Notes: generated from the sequence alone by a model not told the origin. A stretch of 64,000 nt of DNA from Paenibacillus physcomitrellae (GCF_002240225.1 NZ_CP022584.1:2439001-2503000), one strand, 5' to 3'; positions 34,751 to 43,968 are shown, counted from the first letter of the stretch. Numbers and translations are program-made.

Positions 34751-36379
34751 TTAGTTTTTTTCAAGCTCTTTATAGATAAAATAGTCGAAATCTGCCGGCA
34801 GCTCATAACCGGAATAATCCACATTAGCCATGCCTACAAACGCGCCCGTAAAGAAACCGCCGTAGGATTGAACGACATAATCATCGGACAAAATGGCCGC
34901 GTCGAGCGTGACCTCAATATCGGTCCAATGCTCATTGTCAAAGGAATAGGCATACGTGTAGGTTTCTTTTCTCACTTTCACTTTGAAGTGTACATACGTG
35001 GCTTCGTCAGGCACTTTAATCGCTTTTTCCTTCAGGAAGCTGGTGAGGACTCCCCGGTCGTTCTGCGTAATTTCAATGACCCGTCCGTTGATTTCGTTCC
35101 AGGTAACATGAATCATAGACCAATGACCGGTATTATAGTAATTCACAAGTCCAGCCATCTGCTGGAAGGTATAAGGCGAATAAGCAACGGATGTTTGGGC
35201 GTCGAAATAAAAGGACTGCCAGCGCCGTGCAACCAGTGCCTGCTCATGTTCATTGGTTAACGAACCTTTGCCGTACAAGCGCAAATGCCCCGGCTTTTCG
35301 GTAAGAGAACCTATGGACGGATCAAAAGGAACACGCAAAGTATTGAAATTAATATTCAGCTTATCCGAATCAAAATGATCCTGCTCCGGATAAGTAGGCT
35401 CATATTTCGTTTCAACGGCCCCTTTGGGCGCTTCAACAAAACGTCTTCCCTGCTTGCCGCCTACAATATGAGGCCATTTATCCTCATCCCACTCTACCTT
35501 CTGAATCGCCGTTTCTCTGCCTAATGTGCACCAGCCACGCGGATCGCGGATCGATTCGTTCTCCCGGTGCCATGGGCGGCCCGTCAAATGGGCGAAATAC
35601 CATTCGCCTTCCGGCGTTTCGACCAAGGCACCATGACCGTTCTTCTGCAGATAGTTATCCGGTGAATCAAATGCAGTCAGGAACGCCTCGCCAGGCTGGG
35701 TTTCATAAGGACCAAACAGCTCCTTCGACCGGGCCACCACCTCCTGGTGGGAATAAACGGTCCCTCCTTCTGCGCAGAACAAATAATATTGACCAAATAA
35801 TTTATAAATATGAGGGCCTTCTACCAGCTTCACATCGGTGCCTTTGTAGATGATCCTACCGGTCTCCGGAAGCATTCTCTGCTCTTCCACCGAATATTCT
35901 GTAAGTTTAATGCCGTTAAATGGATGATGATATTCCCGATGATCCCATTCCATCTGAACCAGATACTTTTTCCCGTCGTCATCATGGAACAAAGAAGCGT
36001 CGAAGCCTACACCATTCAGCTTGATCGGATCGCTCCATGGACCTTCAATACTCTCGGCAGTCGTCAAATAGTTGGTCATGTCCTTGAAGGCGCCTTCCGT
36101 TACCTTAACATCGGTATACACAAGCCAGAACTTGCCGTCCGCATAAGATAAATCCGGGGCCCAGATGCCGCCTGAATCCTTATTCCCTTTCATGTCCAGC
36201 AGCGTTGTTGTGGAGAGCGGATGAGCAATCAACCGCCAATTCACCAGGTCCTTGGATTCATGAATTTGCACGCCGGGAAACCATTCAAAGGTAGAGTTGG
36301 CAATGTAGTAGGTGTCGCCTACCCTAACGATAGATGGATCCGCATTGAAGCCTTTTAACACTGGATTTTCGATTTGCAT
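34751..36379 (-). CDS. xynB: GH43 beta-xylosidase
   Basis: 542 residues, the size of GH43 subfamily 11 xylosidases. The N-terminal five-blade propeller has the expected catalytic base Asp14 (GFNADPS), pKa-modulating Asp127 (GFDASLF) and acid Glu188 (LVEGPHIYK). A C-terminal beta-sandwich (about 335-542) completes the active site. Releases xylose from xylo-oligosaccharides; no signal peptide, hence intracellular, matching the upstream transporter. Arabinofuranosidase side activity is common in this group. Confidence 0.92.
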   Translation of the reverse strand: MQIENPVLKGFNADPSIVRVGDTYYIANSTFEWFPGVQIHESKDLVNWRLIAHPLSTTTLLDMKGNKDSGGIWAPDLSYADGKFWLVYTDVKVTEGAFKDMTNYLTTAESIEGPWSDPIKLNGVGFDASLFHDDDGKKYLVQMEWDHREYHHPFNGIKLTEYSVEEQRMLPETGRIIYKGTDVKLVEGPHIYKLFGQYYLFCAEGGTVYSHQEVVARSKELFGPYETQPGEAFLTAFDSPDNYLQKNGHGALVETPEGEWYFAHLTGRPWHRENESIRDPRGWCTLGRETAIQKVEWDEDKWPHIVGGKQGRRFVEAPKGAVETKYEPTYPEQDHFDSDKLNINFNTLRVPFDPSIGSLTEKPGHLRLYGKGSLTNEHEQALVARRWQSFYFDAQTSVAYSPYTFQQMAGLVNYYNTGHWSMIHVTWNEINGRVIEITQNDRGVLTSFLKEKAIKVPDEATYVHFKVKVRKETYTYAYSFDNEHWTDIEVTLDAAILSDDYVVQSYGGFFTGAFVGMANVDYSGYELPADFDYFIYKELEKN

Positions 36380-36451
36380 GTGAAACCCTCCTATTACATG
36401 AAATATGGTGATAAGTCAATATCTTCTATTTGAAAAAGAGGTACGCTCGCC

Positions 36452-37849
36452 TTAGTTAGCATCGCGGCTCTCGATTTCTTTATTAATCTCATAAACCTTC
36501 GCATCCGTTAAGTGGTATTTCGAAATAATAAACATAGCCAGGATGAGCAAGAGAGCAGGCAATACCGATACCAGCCAAAGGATGCCCTGCTGTGCGAGGC
36601 CAGACTGTGTTTCGCTGTCGTTCACATAACCCGTCCAGCTGAGGACAAACCCCGGAACAACACCGCCCAGCGCCATCCCAAATTTGAAAAAGAATCCCGT
36701 TAAAGCGTTAACAACTCCTGATATGCGCCGGCCCGATTGAAGCTCTCCGTAGGAAATGACCTCAGGCACCAATGCCCACATATAGCCGGTTGCTACAATC
36801 ACGCCTGTCGATTTGATAAACTGAGCAATCAGAACCAAAGCAATATGATCCTGCGGATTCGGAATCAGATAGATGAAGAGCATTCCGATAATCGCTAGAC
36901 CCAGGAAGACGAGGAACATCGCTTTCTTCCCGATAAGCTTCTTGATTCTAGGAACCAGCGGCAGGAAGATAAAGGCCGGTATAGAGCCCAGCGCGTTAAA
37001 CCACTGTACATAATCAGAAGCCTGAACCACATACTGCATATAATAGGAACCGCCGGCATTCCCGATCGACATCATCGCGAAAGCGGTAATGAAGAAGAAA
37101 GCCAGAATCCGCAGCGGTTTATTCCGTTTGAATTCGGTTACAAGATCGGATACTTTAACTTCATCCTGCTTGGAATCGTCCATGACGACTTTCTCTTTCG
37201 TCTGACTGAAGCAGAACAGCAAAATCAGAAAGCCGACGCCCGCATAGATCGCCATCGTGATCAGCCAGCCGGAAGCGCTTAATTTCGTATCCCAAGTACC
37301 GTCGGCAGAGAACAATTTAACAAGCACCGGCACGCCGTAAGCTACGGCAAGTCCACCTAAATTAGCAAGAAACATACGTGTGGAAGTTAATTTCGTAATT
37401 TCATCATTATCCCGAGTCAGGGATGCATTAAGCGCACCGTAAGGCACGTTCAGCAGCGTATAAAGCATAGACAATCCTACATAAGTGACATACGCATAAA
37501 TAAGGCTGCCGGAATAACCGTTCCAGAATACTAAAATGGCTAATACCGATAAAGGTAATCCGGCGAACACTAGGTAACCTCTATATTTCCCGAAGCGCGT
37601 CGAGTGCTTATCTACAAGGGCACCAACAACTGGATCCCAGATCGCATCAATAATGCGTACGACCAAGAACATCGCAGCCGCAGCTGCAGGGTTAAGCCCA
37701 AATACATTCGTATAAAAAAATAACAAATACGTAGAAACCGTATTATAAATGAGATTCTGCGCCAGGTCCCCGGAGCCAAATCCTATACGCTGTAATCTGG
37801 ATAACTTGTAAAAGCCCCTACCATTGTTTCTCTCCAAACTTGATTCCAT
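36452..37849 (-). CDS. xynP: GPH-family sugar:cation symporter, XynP-like
   Basis: 465 residues with 12 helices. The GPH signatures are present: GDLAQNLIYNTVSTYLLFFYTNVFG at the start, DAIWDPVVGALVDKHSTRFGKYRGY, and NVPYGALNASLTRD. Located 72 nt upstream of the intracellular xylosidase, it probably imports xylobiose or longer xylosides. RBS AAGGAGG. Promoter with XylR-type operator and cre. Confidence 0.88.
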   Translation of the reverse strand: MESSLERNNGRGFYKLSRLQRIGFGSGDLAQNLIYNTVSTYLLFFYTNVFGLNPAAAAAMFLVVRIIDAIWDPVVGALVDKHSTRFGKYRGYLVFAGLPLSVLAILVFWNGYSGSLIYAYVTYVGLSMLYTLLNVPYGALNASLTRDNDEITKLTSTRMFLANLGGLAVAYGVPVLVKLFSADGTWDTKLSASGWLITMAIYAGVGFLILLFCFSQTKEKVVMDDSKQDEVKVSDLVTEFKRNKPLRILAFFFITAFAMMSIGNAGGSYYMQYVVQASDYVQWFNALGSIPAFIFLPLVPRIKKLIGKKAMFLVFLGLAIIGMLFIYLIPNPQDHIALVLIAQFIKSTGVIVATGYMWALVPEVISYGELQSGRRISGVVNALTGFFFKFGMALGGVVPGFVLSWTGYVNDSETQSGLAQQGILWLVSVLPALLLILAMFIISKYHLTDAKVYEINKEIESRDAN

Positions 37850-37882
37850 AGGTAGTCCTCCTTAGCTGTCATAAGAAAAAAG

Positions 37883-37937
37883 AGAAAGCGGTTTCAATGA
37901 GTAAATTATATCATAGTTAGTTCGTTAGAGCAACTAA
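37883..37937 (-). promoter_or_regulatory. xynP promoter with XylR-type operator and cre
   Basis: Minus strand: -35 TTGCTC (37928-37933), 17 bp, -10 TATAAT (37905-37910). The inverted repeat with TTAGTT/AACTAA ends (37917-37937) overlaps the -35 and spacer. TGAAACCGCTTTCT (37883-37896) is one mismatch from the cre consensus and lies downstream of the start site. Confidence 0.75.
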
Positions 37938-38002
37938 TGTATGAGGAGTTAGTCTTAGCTATGAAAATGGATTCAAAGACTGCCTAGGCCGACTGTGATT
38001 CA

Positions 38003-38048
38003 TGAAAAAAAGAGGGTCTCAACATGAAGCTTTGAGACCCTCTTCTTT
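38003..38048 (-). terminator. Terminator of the aldo/keto reductase-SRPBCC operon
   Basis: Thirteen-bp arms AAGAGGGTCTCAA and TTGAGACCCTCTT, then T-rich sequence on the minus strand. Confidence 0.85.
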
Positions 38049-38077
38049 ACTTAACAACCCTTTACCGGTCTAACGGT

Positions 38078-38494
38078 TCAATCCAGAAATGCTTTCTGCA
38101 GGGCCGTTAAACCCTCTTCATAGATGCCATGAAAGAGCTCGATTGCCTCTTCATCGGTAACCCCTACCGGTGTGAAATGGCCGAACCACTCTACCAGCGA
38201 GGATTCACCGTCAGCCCCTTCTTTAACCTGAAGGGTAGATAGATAATTCGTAACCGGGAATGGTGCTTTCATAATGGAATAAGAGTAATAACGTTCCTTG
38301 TCGTTAAATGCTTCCAAACGCTCTACAATCGAATCGCCATCAGGATTAGCCAGATGACGTATGCGCCCGCCTTCGCTTGTTTCACTGCTAGGAATATAAG
38401 GCAACCAGTCAGGAAGCGAATCAAAACCGCCAATTAATTTCCATACTTGATCAGGTGTGGAACCGATTTTAATAGATGCAGCTGTGTGTGCCAT
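38078..38494 (-). CDS. SRPBCC (polyketide cyclase-like) protein
   Basis: 138-residue START-like fold: MAHTAASIKIGSTPDQVWKLIGGFDSLPDWLPYI, then SIVERLEAF, YYSYSIMKAPFPVTNY and the final helix EAIELFHGIYEEGLTALQKAF. These proteins bind hydrophobic ligands; some are cyclases. It lies 17 nt downstream of the aldo/keto reductase and is cotranscribed. Function unknown; association with ArsR regulators is frequent in Bacillota. Confidence 0.85.
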   Translation of the reverse strand: MAHTAASIKIGSTPDQVWKLIGGFDSLPDWLPYIPSSETSEGGRIRHLANPDGDSIVERLEAFNDKERYYSYSIMKAPFPVTNYLSTLQVKEGADGESSLVEWFGHFTPVGVTDEEAIELFHGIYEEGLTALQKAFLD

Positions 38495-38511
38495 TTTTAT
38501 TTACTCTCCTT

Positions 38512-39528
38512 TTATTTAACTGTAATGGGCAGTGGTGCATGAGGGGCAATCAGCTGTTGTTCACGCATTTCTTCCCAAAATGCTGCTGGAATTACCGTCT
38601 CTAGTGCAGCTTTATCTTCTGCAATTCGATCAGGACGACTAGCACCGGGGATAACAGCAGCAACGGCTGGATTAGCCAAGGAGAACTGCAGAGCGGCAGC
38701 CTTGATGCTGATTTGGTGCCGATCGGCGATATTTTTGATTTTCTCTACTTTATGCATAATTTCCGGTGATGCTTTTTGATATTCGAAATGAGTGCCGCCG
38801 GCAAGAACACCTGAACTATAAGGTCCGCCCACAATAACAGCCATGTTATGTTTCAATGCGGCAGGCATTACTCTTTGCAAGGCCCGTTCATGATCCAACA
38901 AAGTGTAACGTCCAGCGAGCAAAGATACATCCGGCTTCGCTTCTTCCAAATCCAGCATGAGCTCAATCGGTTCGACACGGTTCACGCCAAGTCCCCAGCC
39001 TTTAATAACCCCTTCTTCCCGCAGGCGTGTAAGCACCCGGAACGCTCCTGTACGGGCAACTTCAAACTGGGCTATCCACTCGTCACCATAGAAATCCTGG
39101 GCAATGTCATGAATATAAACAAAATCCAGACGATCTGTTTTTAAACGATCCAGGCTTTGCTCGATAGAACGAAGAGTAGCATCTGCACTATAATCGTTGA
39201 TGATTTTATTTTTACGGCCGAACTCAAATAATCCGCCCTTTTCTCCCAAGTCCCGTGCAGACGGGTCTTCAAGCTCATCCGAAATTACTCTGCCGACTTT
39301 TGTACTCAGAACGTAGTCATCACGATTTTTTCTGGACAGAACTTCACCAAGCCGCATCTCGGCTAAGCCTGCTCCATAGAAAGGGGCTGAGTCAAAGTAG
39401 CGAATACCGCTGTCCCAGGCAGCCTCGACCGTTGCGCTTGCTTCTTCTTCCGAAATGTTGCGGTACATATTCCCTAGCGGCGCAGTACCAAAACCCAGTT
39501 GACCCTTTAGTATGTCTTTAATATTCAT
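38512..39528 (-). CDS. Aldo/keto reductase
   Basis: 338-residue TIM-barrel NADPH oxidoreductase. The catalytic tetrad is visible: Asp in FDSAPFYG, Tyr in the same loop (FYGAGLAEMRLG), Lys in LSTKVGR and His in VYIHDIAQ. The sequence resembles the pyridoxal 4-dehydrogenase/L-fucose dehydrogenase subgroup (GFGTAPLGNMYRNISEEEASATVEAAWDSGIRYFDSAP). Substrate not determined. First gene of a two-gene operon with the SRPBCC gene. Confidence 0.88.
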   Translation of the reverse strand: MNIKDILKGQLGFGTAPLGNMYRNISEEEASATVEAAWDSGIRYFDSAPFYGAGLAEMRLGEVLSRKNRDDYVLSTKVGRVISDELEDPSARDLGEKGGLFEFGRKNKIINDYSADATLRSIEQSLDRLKTDRLDFVYIHDIAQDFYGDEWIAQFEVARTGAFRVLTRLREEGVIKGWGLGVNRVEPIELMLDLEEAKPDVSLLAGRYTLLDHERALQRVMPAALKHNMAVIVGGPYSSGVLAGGTHFEYQKASPEIMHKVEKIKNIADRHQISIKAAALQFSLANPAVAAVIPGASRPDRIAEDKAALETVIPAAFWEEMREQQLIAPHAPLPITVK

Positions 39529-39652
39529 ATGAATTGCTCCTCTTTAAATAGATTGGTAGTCATGCATATTAGTGCATTTACACCGTCACACTGCCCCCCC
39601 CCTTATCTTTGAAACATCAAACAGGTGAATATGGCAAAGTTGAATTTTATTA

Positions 39653-39672
39653 AGTCATTACGCGAAATGACG
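39653..39672 (-). promoter_or_regulatory. CGTCATTTCG operator-like site A
   Basis: Minus-strand CGTCATTTCGCGTAATGACT, an imperfect inverted repeat, upstream of the aldo/keto reductase. Related to the elements at 39805 and 40249. Confidence 0.5.
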
Positions 39673-39804
39673 ATATGAAACACTAAAAAAGAGAGCTCTG
39701 AAAAAGGTATACTACACTGTCATTGAGCTTTAAGAACATGGAGACATTGAGATATTGAGACATTAAAACTTTGAGCATGGAGACATCAAGGACCGTTTTT
39801 AAAT

Positions 39805-39824
39805 CGTCATTTCGTGAATTAACG
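39805..39824 (+). promoter_or_regulatory. CGTCATTTCG operator-like site B
   Basis: Plus-strand CGTCATTTCGTGAATTAACG, sharing ten identical bases with site A. Confidence 0.5.
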
Positions 39825-39930
39825 ATTCGTTTGTTCAAAAAAAATGCCGTTCCAGCAAAAGAAAAAACAAGTCATCCTTACTTCATGAAGAGAAATACTG
39901 AACATGCTGTAGGAGTTAACTCAGTTCCCT

Positions 39931-40233
39931 CTATATTTCATGTTCAATAATCTCTTTAAGTTGATGGAAAGCTTCTTCATTCCTCTTATAATAGGTCCAT
40001 TTCCCATGACGTTTTGTCGTCACAAGCCCAGCCCGATGCAGAATGGAAAGATGCTGAGAAGCCGTGGATTGGGTAATATTCAGTTTCTCATGGAATTGGG
40101 TGACACACACACCCACGTCCTGAAAATTACTCATTTCCTGAGAAGTAAAATGCTTCTCGGGCTCTTTCAGCCATTCTAATATCTGTAATCTCGTCTCATT
40201 AGACAATGCTTTAAAAATCTCTAGTGGTTTCAT
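39931..40233 (-). CDS. ArsR-family repressor (probably leaderless)
   Basis: 100-residue winged helix: MKPLEIFKALSNETRLQILEWLKEPEKHF, recognition helix STASQHLSILHRAGLVTTKRHGKWTYYKRN. A Cys is present in VGVCVTQFHEKL, where ArsR-like sensors may bind ligands, but there is no complete metal site. Starting at 40233, the ATG stands 7 nt after a perfect TATAAT, with no RBS, so the mRNA probably starts at or next to the ATG. The repressor overlaps its own promoter palindrome and, by the shared motif, probably controls the aldo/keto reductase operon downstream. Confidence 0.85.
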   Translation of the reverse strand: MKPLEIFKALSNETRLQILEWLKEPEKHFTSQEMSNFQDVGVCVTQFHEKLNITQSTASQHLSILHRAGLVTTKRHGKWTYYKRNEEAFHQLKEIIEHEI

Positions 40234-40240
40234 GGTGCTT

Positions 40241-40268
40241 ATTATATCGCCACATTCCGAAATGTCAA
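40241..40268 (-). promoter_or_regulatory. ArsR gene promoter with palindrome, no leader
   Basis: Minus strand: TTGACA (40263-40268), 16 bp, TATAAT (40241-40246). ACATT-CCGA-AATGT (40252-40265 on the plus strand) overlaps the -35 and spacer. The distance from the -10 to the ATG is 7 nt. Confidence 0.75.
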
Positions 40269-40449
40269 CTTCTTGAAAAACACCTGCTATTCTTTGACGC
40301 AAAGCCTATTATGAATCCCGCCGAAACAAAAAGGAAGTACGCACTTTAAAGTACCCTAGGTACTGAAAGGTAATCATAACGACATAACGAGTGACTTAAG
40401 GTTAACCTCTCTCCAATCTGGTTGAAATGAGCTTACCCAAAACGATACA

Positions 40450-40827
40450 CTAATTCAAAAAAGGGTTATTATATACACAATAGATCGCTATAAGAACCAC
40501 GATAAGTCCGATGACTGTGCTGATATACTGTTTGGATTCCTTTATATAGATAAATTCCATAACGGCCCCAAATCCAAGCAATAAGGTTGTATAGATCATC
40601 CAAAAATACATGTGCAGAAGGTTTGAGTTATTTCCGGTCATATACCACAACGAGACTAAGAAGCCTATAAAGATAATAACTCTGCCCCAGCGGTATATCC
40701 TTGCACCAGGTGTATCTGAAACGCTTTCCACTTCTTCAATCTTCAATAACTTATTTGTTATTTTAACTACCACGTACACTAAAAGAAGTAAACCAATTGC
40801 GAAGGCTATAAATTTTGCATAATCCAT
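40450..40827 (-). CDS. Small membrane protein, DUF4181-like
   Basis: 125 residues with four hydrophobic helices (about 3-22, 47-65, 72-92, 102-120) and the segment VSDTPGARIYRWGR after the first helix; LLLGFGAVMEFIYIKESKQYIS precedes the last. I think this is the DUF4181 family (moderate certainty). Function unknown. The start at 40827 is set by GGGAGGG 7 nt upstream. A decayed relative lies at 21578-21877. Confidence 0.65.
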   Translation of the reverse strand: MDYAKFIAFAIGLLLLVYVVVKITNKLLKIEEVESVSDTPGARIYRWGRVIIFIGFLVSLWYMTGNNSNLLHMYFWMIYTTLLLGFGAVMEFIYIKESKQYISTVIGLIVVLIAIYCVYNNPFLN

Positions 40828-40993
40828 CCCATTCCCTCCCATCGACCCGTTATTTAGCTGTTATGAGTTACCCAACAAACAATTTCCTTATTATACCTTA
40901 TTTTCCTGGTTTCGTGTTAGGGTTATCTGATAATTGATGGATGCCATCTGCTTCGTTAAGCGTCCTGCTTTCCCCTACCTCATAAAAGCCGCC

Positions 40994-41047
40994 ATAAAAA
41001 AAGCTGAGCAGCTGCCAGGAAAAGAATCATCCTGGAACTGCTCGGCT
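40994..41047 (-). terminator. Terminator of the MetE-like gene
   Basis: Long paired arms AGCTGAGCAG...CCAGGA and TCCTGG...CTGCTCGGCT; on the minus strand CTTTTTTT follows. Confidence 0.85.
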
Positions 41048-41143
41048 TACTCGGTTGTTCAGTCGCTCGGTTGCTCAGTTTATTGGTTTAATTGGTTTAT
41101 TGGGTTTGCCCGGTTTTGAATTTCCTCTTTACTGTTTGAACAA

Positions 41144-42304
41144 TTAGTTCCCCCAATATTGCTCCGCAATGCGCTGACCTTGTTTAATCTTGGCCCACTG
41201 TTCCTCTTCCGTTAGCTCATTGCCACCGTCACAGGACGCAAATCCGCATTGGTGGGAAAGCAGCAAGCGGTCCTTATCAATAATTTTCGAGGCCTCGTCA
41301 AGCATTCTGATTACACGGGTTTCGTCATCAAGCGTATTGGTTTTGGAGGACAACAGCCCCAGTACGATTTCTGTCTCCGGTCTATCCTTGAACACCGCCA
41401 GCGCCTCTAGTGAACCTGCGCGTTCATCATCCCATTCCAGGAAAAAGCGGTCATATTTCAGCTGCTTCAAGAAAAGATTCGCTATTTTAGCATAAGATCC
41501 TCCGCCCATATTACGGGAATCATAATTCCCACGGCAGTTATGCGTCCACATTTTCAGCCCTAAACGATGACCAAAGTCAATAATCGTATTGTTAATATCA
41601 ATAAATTCCGCAGCCAATGCCTGTACTTCCGCTTGATTAATATGCTCGCCCGTGTAAGGAGAGTTCGGGTTATCATCCGCAAACAGCTCCCATAAGCAAT
41701 CGTCAAATTGCAGAATTTTTCCACCGGCAGCAGCAAAATCCTCTACGAATTCCTTATAAGCCTTAATCAGACCCGCTTTAAGCTCCTGTTTGTCCTTATA
41801 AACGGCCTCTGTGCCGCCAATGTTATCCGACCAGGACAGCTCCCCGAAGATATGAGACGGAGAAGGCACACACAGCTTGGTTTCCCGTTCGCCAGCCAGG
41901 GTCTGAAGCTTCTTGAATACATCAATAAAATGATGGTTCTTCCCGCCTAATTCACCTGTAATGCGCAGACCAATGTCTTTCCGTGTCTCGTATTTTGAAG
42001 TTCCATCAATATCTCTGAAAAAATATCCGTGATCCGCTATATAGCGGCTGATCCCTTGGAATCCCCAGACAAAGTCCAGATGCCACATCGATTTGGAATA
42101 TTCCCCATCGGTAAGAATGGACAAACCATTTTTAATCTCTTGGTCGACTACAGCCTGGATCGCATCAGCTTCACACTGCTCGTACCCTTGGAAATCCTGG
42201 TAAAAAGGATAACTAATATCATCACGATGTTCGATCTCATGTTTATACTCCAATAAATTGGACGGACGTAACAAGCTGCCTACGATTTGAAATCTATTGC
42301 ACAT
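41144..42304 (-). CDS. Cobalamin-independent methionine synthase-like protein (YxjG/YxjH type)
   Basis: 386 residues corresponding to the C-terminal catalytic barrel of MetE. The likely zinc ligands are His and Cys in THNCRGN (about residue 254-256), Glu in FLEWDD and Cys in SHQCGFASCD. It lacks the N-terminal folate-binding half of full MetE, as YxjG/YxjH do; those transfer methyl groups in methionine recycling. No S-box riboswitch could be seen upstream. RBS GAGGAGG. Stands alone. Confidence 0.85.
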   Translation of the reverse strand: MCNRFQIVGSLLRPSNLLEYKHEIEHRDDISYPFYQDFQGYEQCEADAIQAVVDQEIKNGLSILTDGEYSKSMWHLDFVWGFQGISRYIADHGYFFRDIDGTSKYETRKDIGLRITGELGGKNHHFIDVFKKLQTLAGERETKLCVPSPSHIFGELSWSDNIGGTEAVYKDKQELKAGLIKAYKEFVEDFAAAGGKILQFDDCLWELFADDNPNSPYTGEHINQAEVQALAAEFIDINNTIIDFGHRLGLKMWTHNCRGNYDSRNMGGGSYAKIANLFLKQLKYDRFFLEWDDERAGSLEALAVFKDRPETEIVLGLLSSKTNTLDDETRVIRMLDEASKIIDKDRLLLSHQCGFASCDGGNELTEEEQWAKIKQGQRIAEQYWGN

Positions 42305-42538
42305 GAATATTCCTCCTCAAGCTGACACACGCTCTTTTGTAATGCTTTGATTGTAGCATTGAGGAAAACCTTCTATGTAACACTTAAAAACAATACCTAG
42401 CTATAGTTAAAAGTTATAACAAGCGTCTGAACCTGTCGTACTCTTATAAGCATTGAGCGGAGTATTCGAACAACGGGGTACCCCCGCCGCCTGAATCTCC
42501 GCCCTCAATCATTTTCCCTGTAAGCCGCGTCAGCCGTA

Positions 42539-42973
42539 CTAATCGAACTTTTGCATCGTTTCAAATAAACGCTTTAAGTTATTCAACAAGCCGGCTTTCT
42601 CCTCCAGCGTCCAATCAGCCAAAGCTTCGCGCATAATGCGCTCACGGGCGAGGTTTATCATGGCATTGATCTCCTGCCCCTGTTCGGTCAATTCAGACAC
42701 ACGAATCCGGGAATCTGAACTTGATGGATACGTGCGTACCAATCCGGAGGCCTCCAGCTTATCAATTTGCCGGCTAACGCTTGAATAGTTTTTCCCCAGC
42801 ATATCAGCCAAATAACCAACACCCGTCGGTTGGAGATGAGCAATACCTACGAAGACGCGAAAGGCTGCTTCCTCCAAATTTACGCCGGCGTTAGCGATCA
42901 TTTTCTTATCACGGTCTGGCCGGTTAATAATCGAAACTAAATCAATTAGTGCTCTGAAAATCTCATTTTCCAT
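42539..42973 (-). CDS. MarR-family repressor
   Basis: 144 residues. Winged helix with LEEAAFRVFVGIAHLQPTGVGYLADMLGKNYSSVSRQIDKLEASGLVRTYPSSSDSR. No Cys, so it is not an OhrR-type thiol sensor. It is the second gene behind a quinone-reductase-like gene (6-nt gap); two CGTGCA-type palindromes before the first gene are its likely sites. Confidence 0.87.
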   Translation of the reverse strand: MENEIFRALIDLVSIINRPDRDKKMIANAGVNLEEAAFRVFVGIAHLQPTGVGYLADMLGKNYSSVSRQIDKLEASGLVRTYPSSSDSRIRVSELTEQGQEINAMINLARERIMREALADWTLEEKAGLLNNLKRLFETMQKFD

Positions 42974-42979
42974 GTATAT

Positions 42980-43942
42980 TTAATGCACCTTAACAACTGG
43001 CCGGGGCGTCAGCGGCGCATTCCAAGCCTCCTCAATATCTTCTAGAGCGTACTCTTTAATGGCGATTGTTAACTTACCCTCGGCGGCCATTTCAAAAATA
43101 TCTTTTACAGCCGATAACATATCCGCTTTAGAAACACTTTTATCACCACTGCCTACCAGTTCAATGGTTGATGAGCGTAAAATAGACGAAGGCAGTTGAA
43201 TGCTTTCTTGTCCGGAAGAAGTTCCAATGCTTACAAAGCGGGTTGCACGATCCGTATGCGTCTTGGCAAGAGCTGACATGATCGCTAGTGCGCTATCTCC
43301 CCAGAGGTAATCCAATACCACATCGACCCCTTCAGCAAAAACCGGCAGCAGGGCATTCTCAAACGTACTTTGTCCGTCCCCCGCTGTCATATCAAATGCA
43401 ATCGCCAGGTCCGCTTCAAGTGCACGCAGTTTCGATTCACTCCGTCCCGTTACAATGACCTTCCCGGCTCCAAGTCCCTTGGCAATCTGAACGGCTAAAC
43501 TGCCGGATGCGCCAGTAGCACCATTAATCAACACCGTTTGGCCGGCTTTGAAGCCCGCCCGAAATGCCAAGGCAGCCCATGACGACATAGCCGGGTTAGC
43601 GATAGCGGCAGCAGTGAGATCATCAATACCATCTGGCAAACGGACAATCAGCTTGTCGCTCACCATGGTTTGCTCGGCCAAACTGCCAAACGGTGAAGTC
43701 GGCAGCGCGAAGTAAACCCGAGTCCCATCCTCCAAAGTTCCAACACCGTCAAGACCAGCTACAAGTGGAAAATGAGCTTCAGAAGAGTAATGCAAACCCA
43801 TTGACCGGAACTTGCTGACTCGGCTCAAGGCTGCTGCCGAAACGTTAATGATGACTTGCCCCTCTGTCGCAACGGGGGAATCGAAATGACCCATTACCGG
43901 AATTTCTCCCTTTTGCTTCACGATTGCTGCTCTCATAATCAT
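42980..43942 (-). CDS. Zinc-independent medium-chain dehydrogenase (quinone-reductase-like)
   Basis: 320 residues. GroES-like domain (about 1-120), then a nucleotide-binding domain with the loop LINGATGASGSLAVQIAKGLGAGKVIVTGR (about 134-163). Zinc ligands are absent. NADPH-dependent reductases of this group act on quinones or enones. The start at 43942 (MIMRAAIV) has AAGGA 7 nt upstream; Met3 is an alternative. Coexpressed with the MarR gene. Confidence 0.82.
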   Translation of the reverse strand: MIMRAAIVKQKGEIPVMGHFDSPVATEGQVIINVSAAALSRVSKFRSMGLHYSSEAHFPLVAGLDGVGTLEDGTRVYFALPTSPFGSLAEQTMVSDKLIVRLPDGIDDLTAAAIANPAMSSWAALAFRAGFKAGQTVLINGATGASGSLAVQIAKGLGAGKVIVTGRSESKLRALEADLAIAFDMTAGDGQSTFENALLPVFAEGVDVVLDYLWGDSALAIMSALAKTHTDRATRFVSIGTSSGQESIQLPSSILRSSTIELVGSGDKSVSKADMLSAVKDIFEMAAEGKLTIAIKEYALEDIEEAWNAPLTPRPVVKVH

Positions 43943-43968
43943 ACACCTATCCTTCGCTTTTGAGTTAT

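Larger units (their letters stand above)
39529..39930. other. Intergenic region with two ArsR-like operators and short repeats
   Basis: No gene. Contains two copies of a CGTCATTTCG-type imperfect palindrome (39653-39672 and 39805-39824, opposite orientation) and a GAGACATTGA-like imperfect repeat (about 39737-39790). Confidence 0.6.

Noticed and set aside
42305..42538. S-box (SAM) riboswitch before the MetE-like gene
   Set aside because: The conserved S-box core could not be found in the leader.
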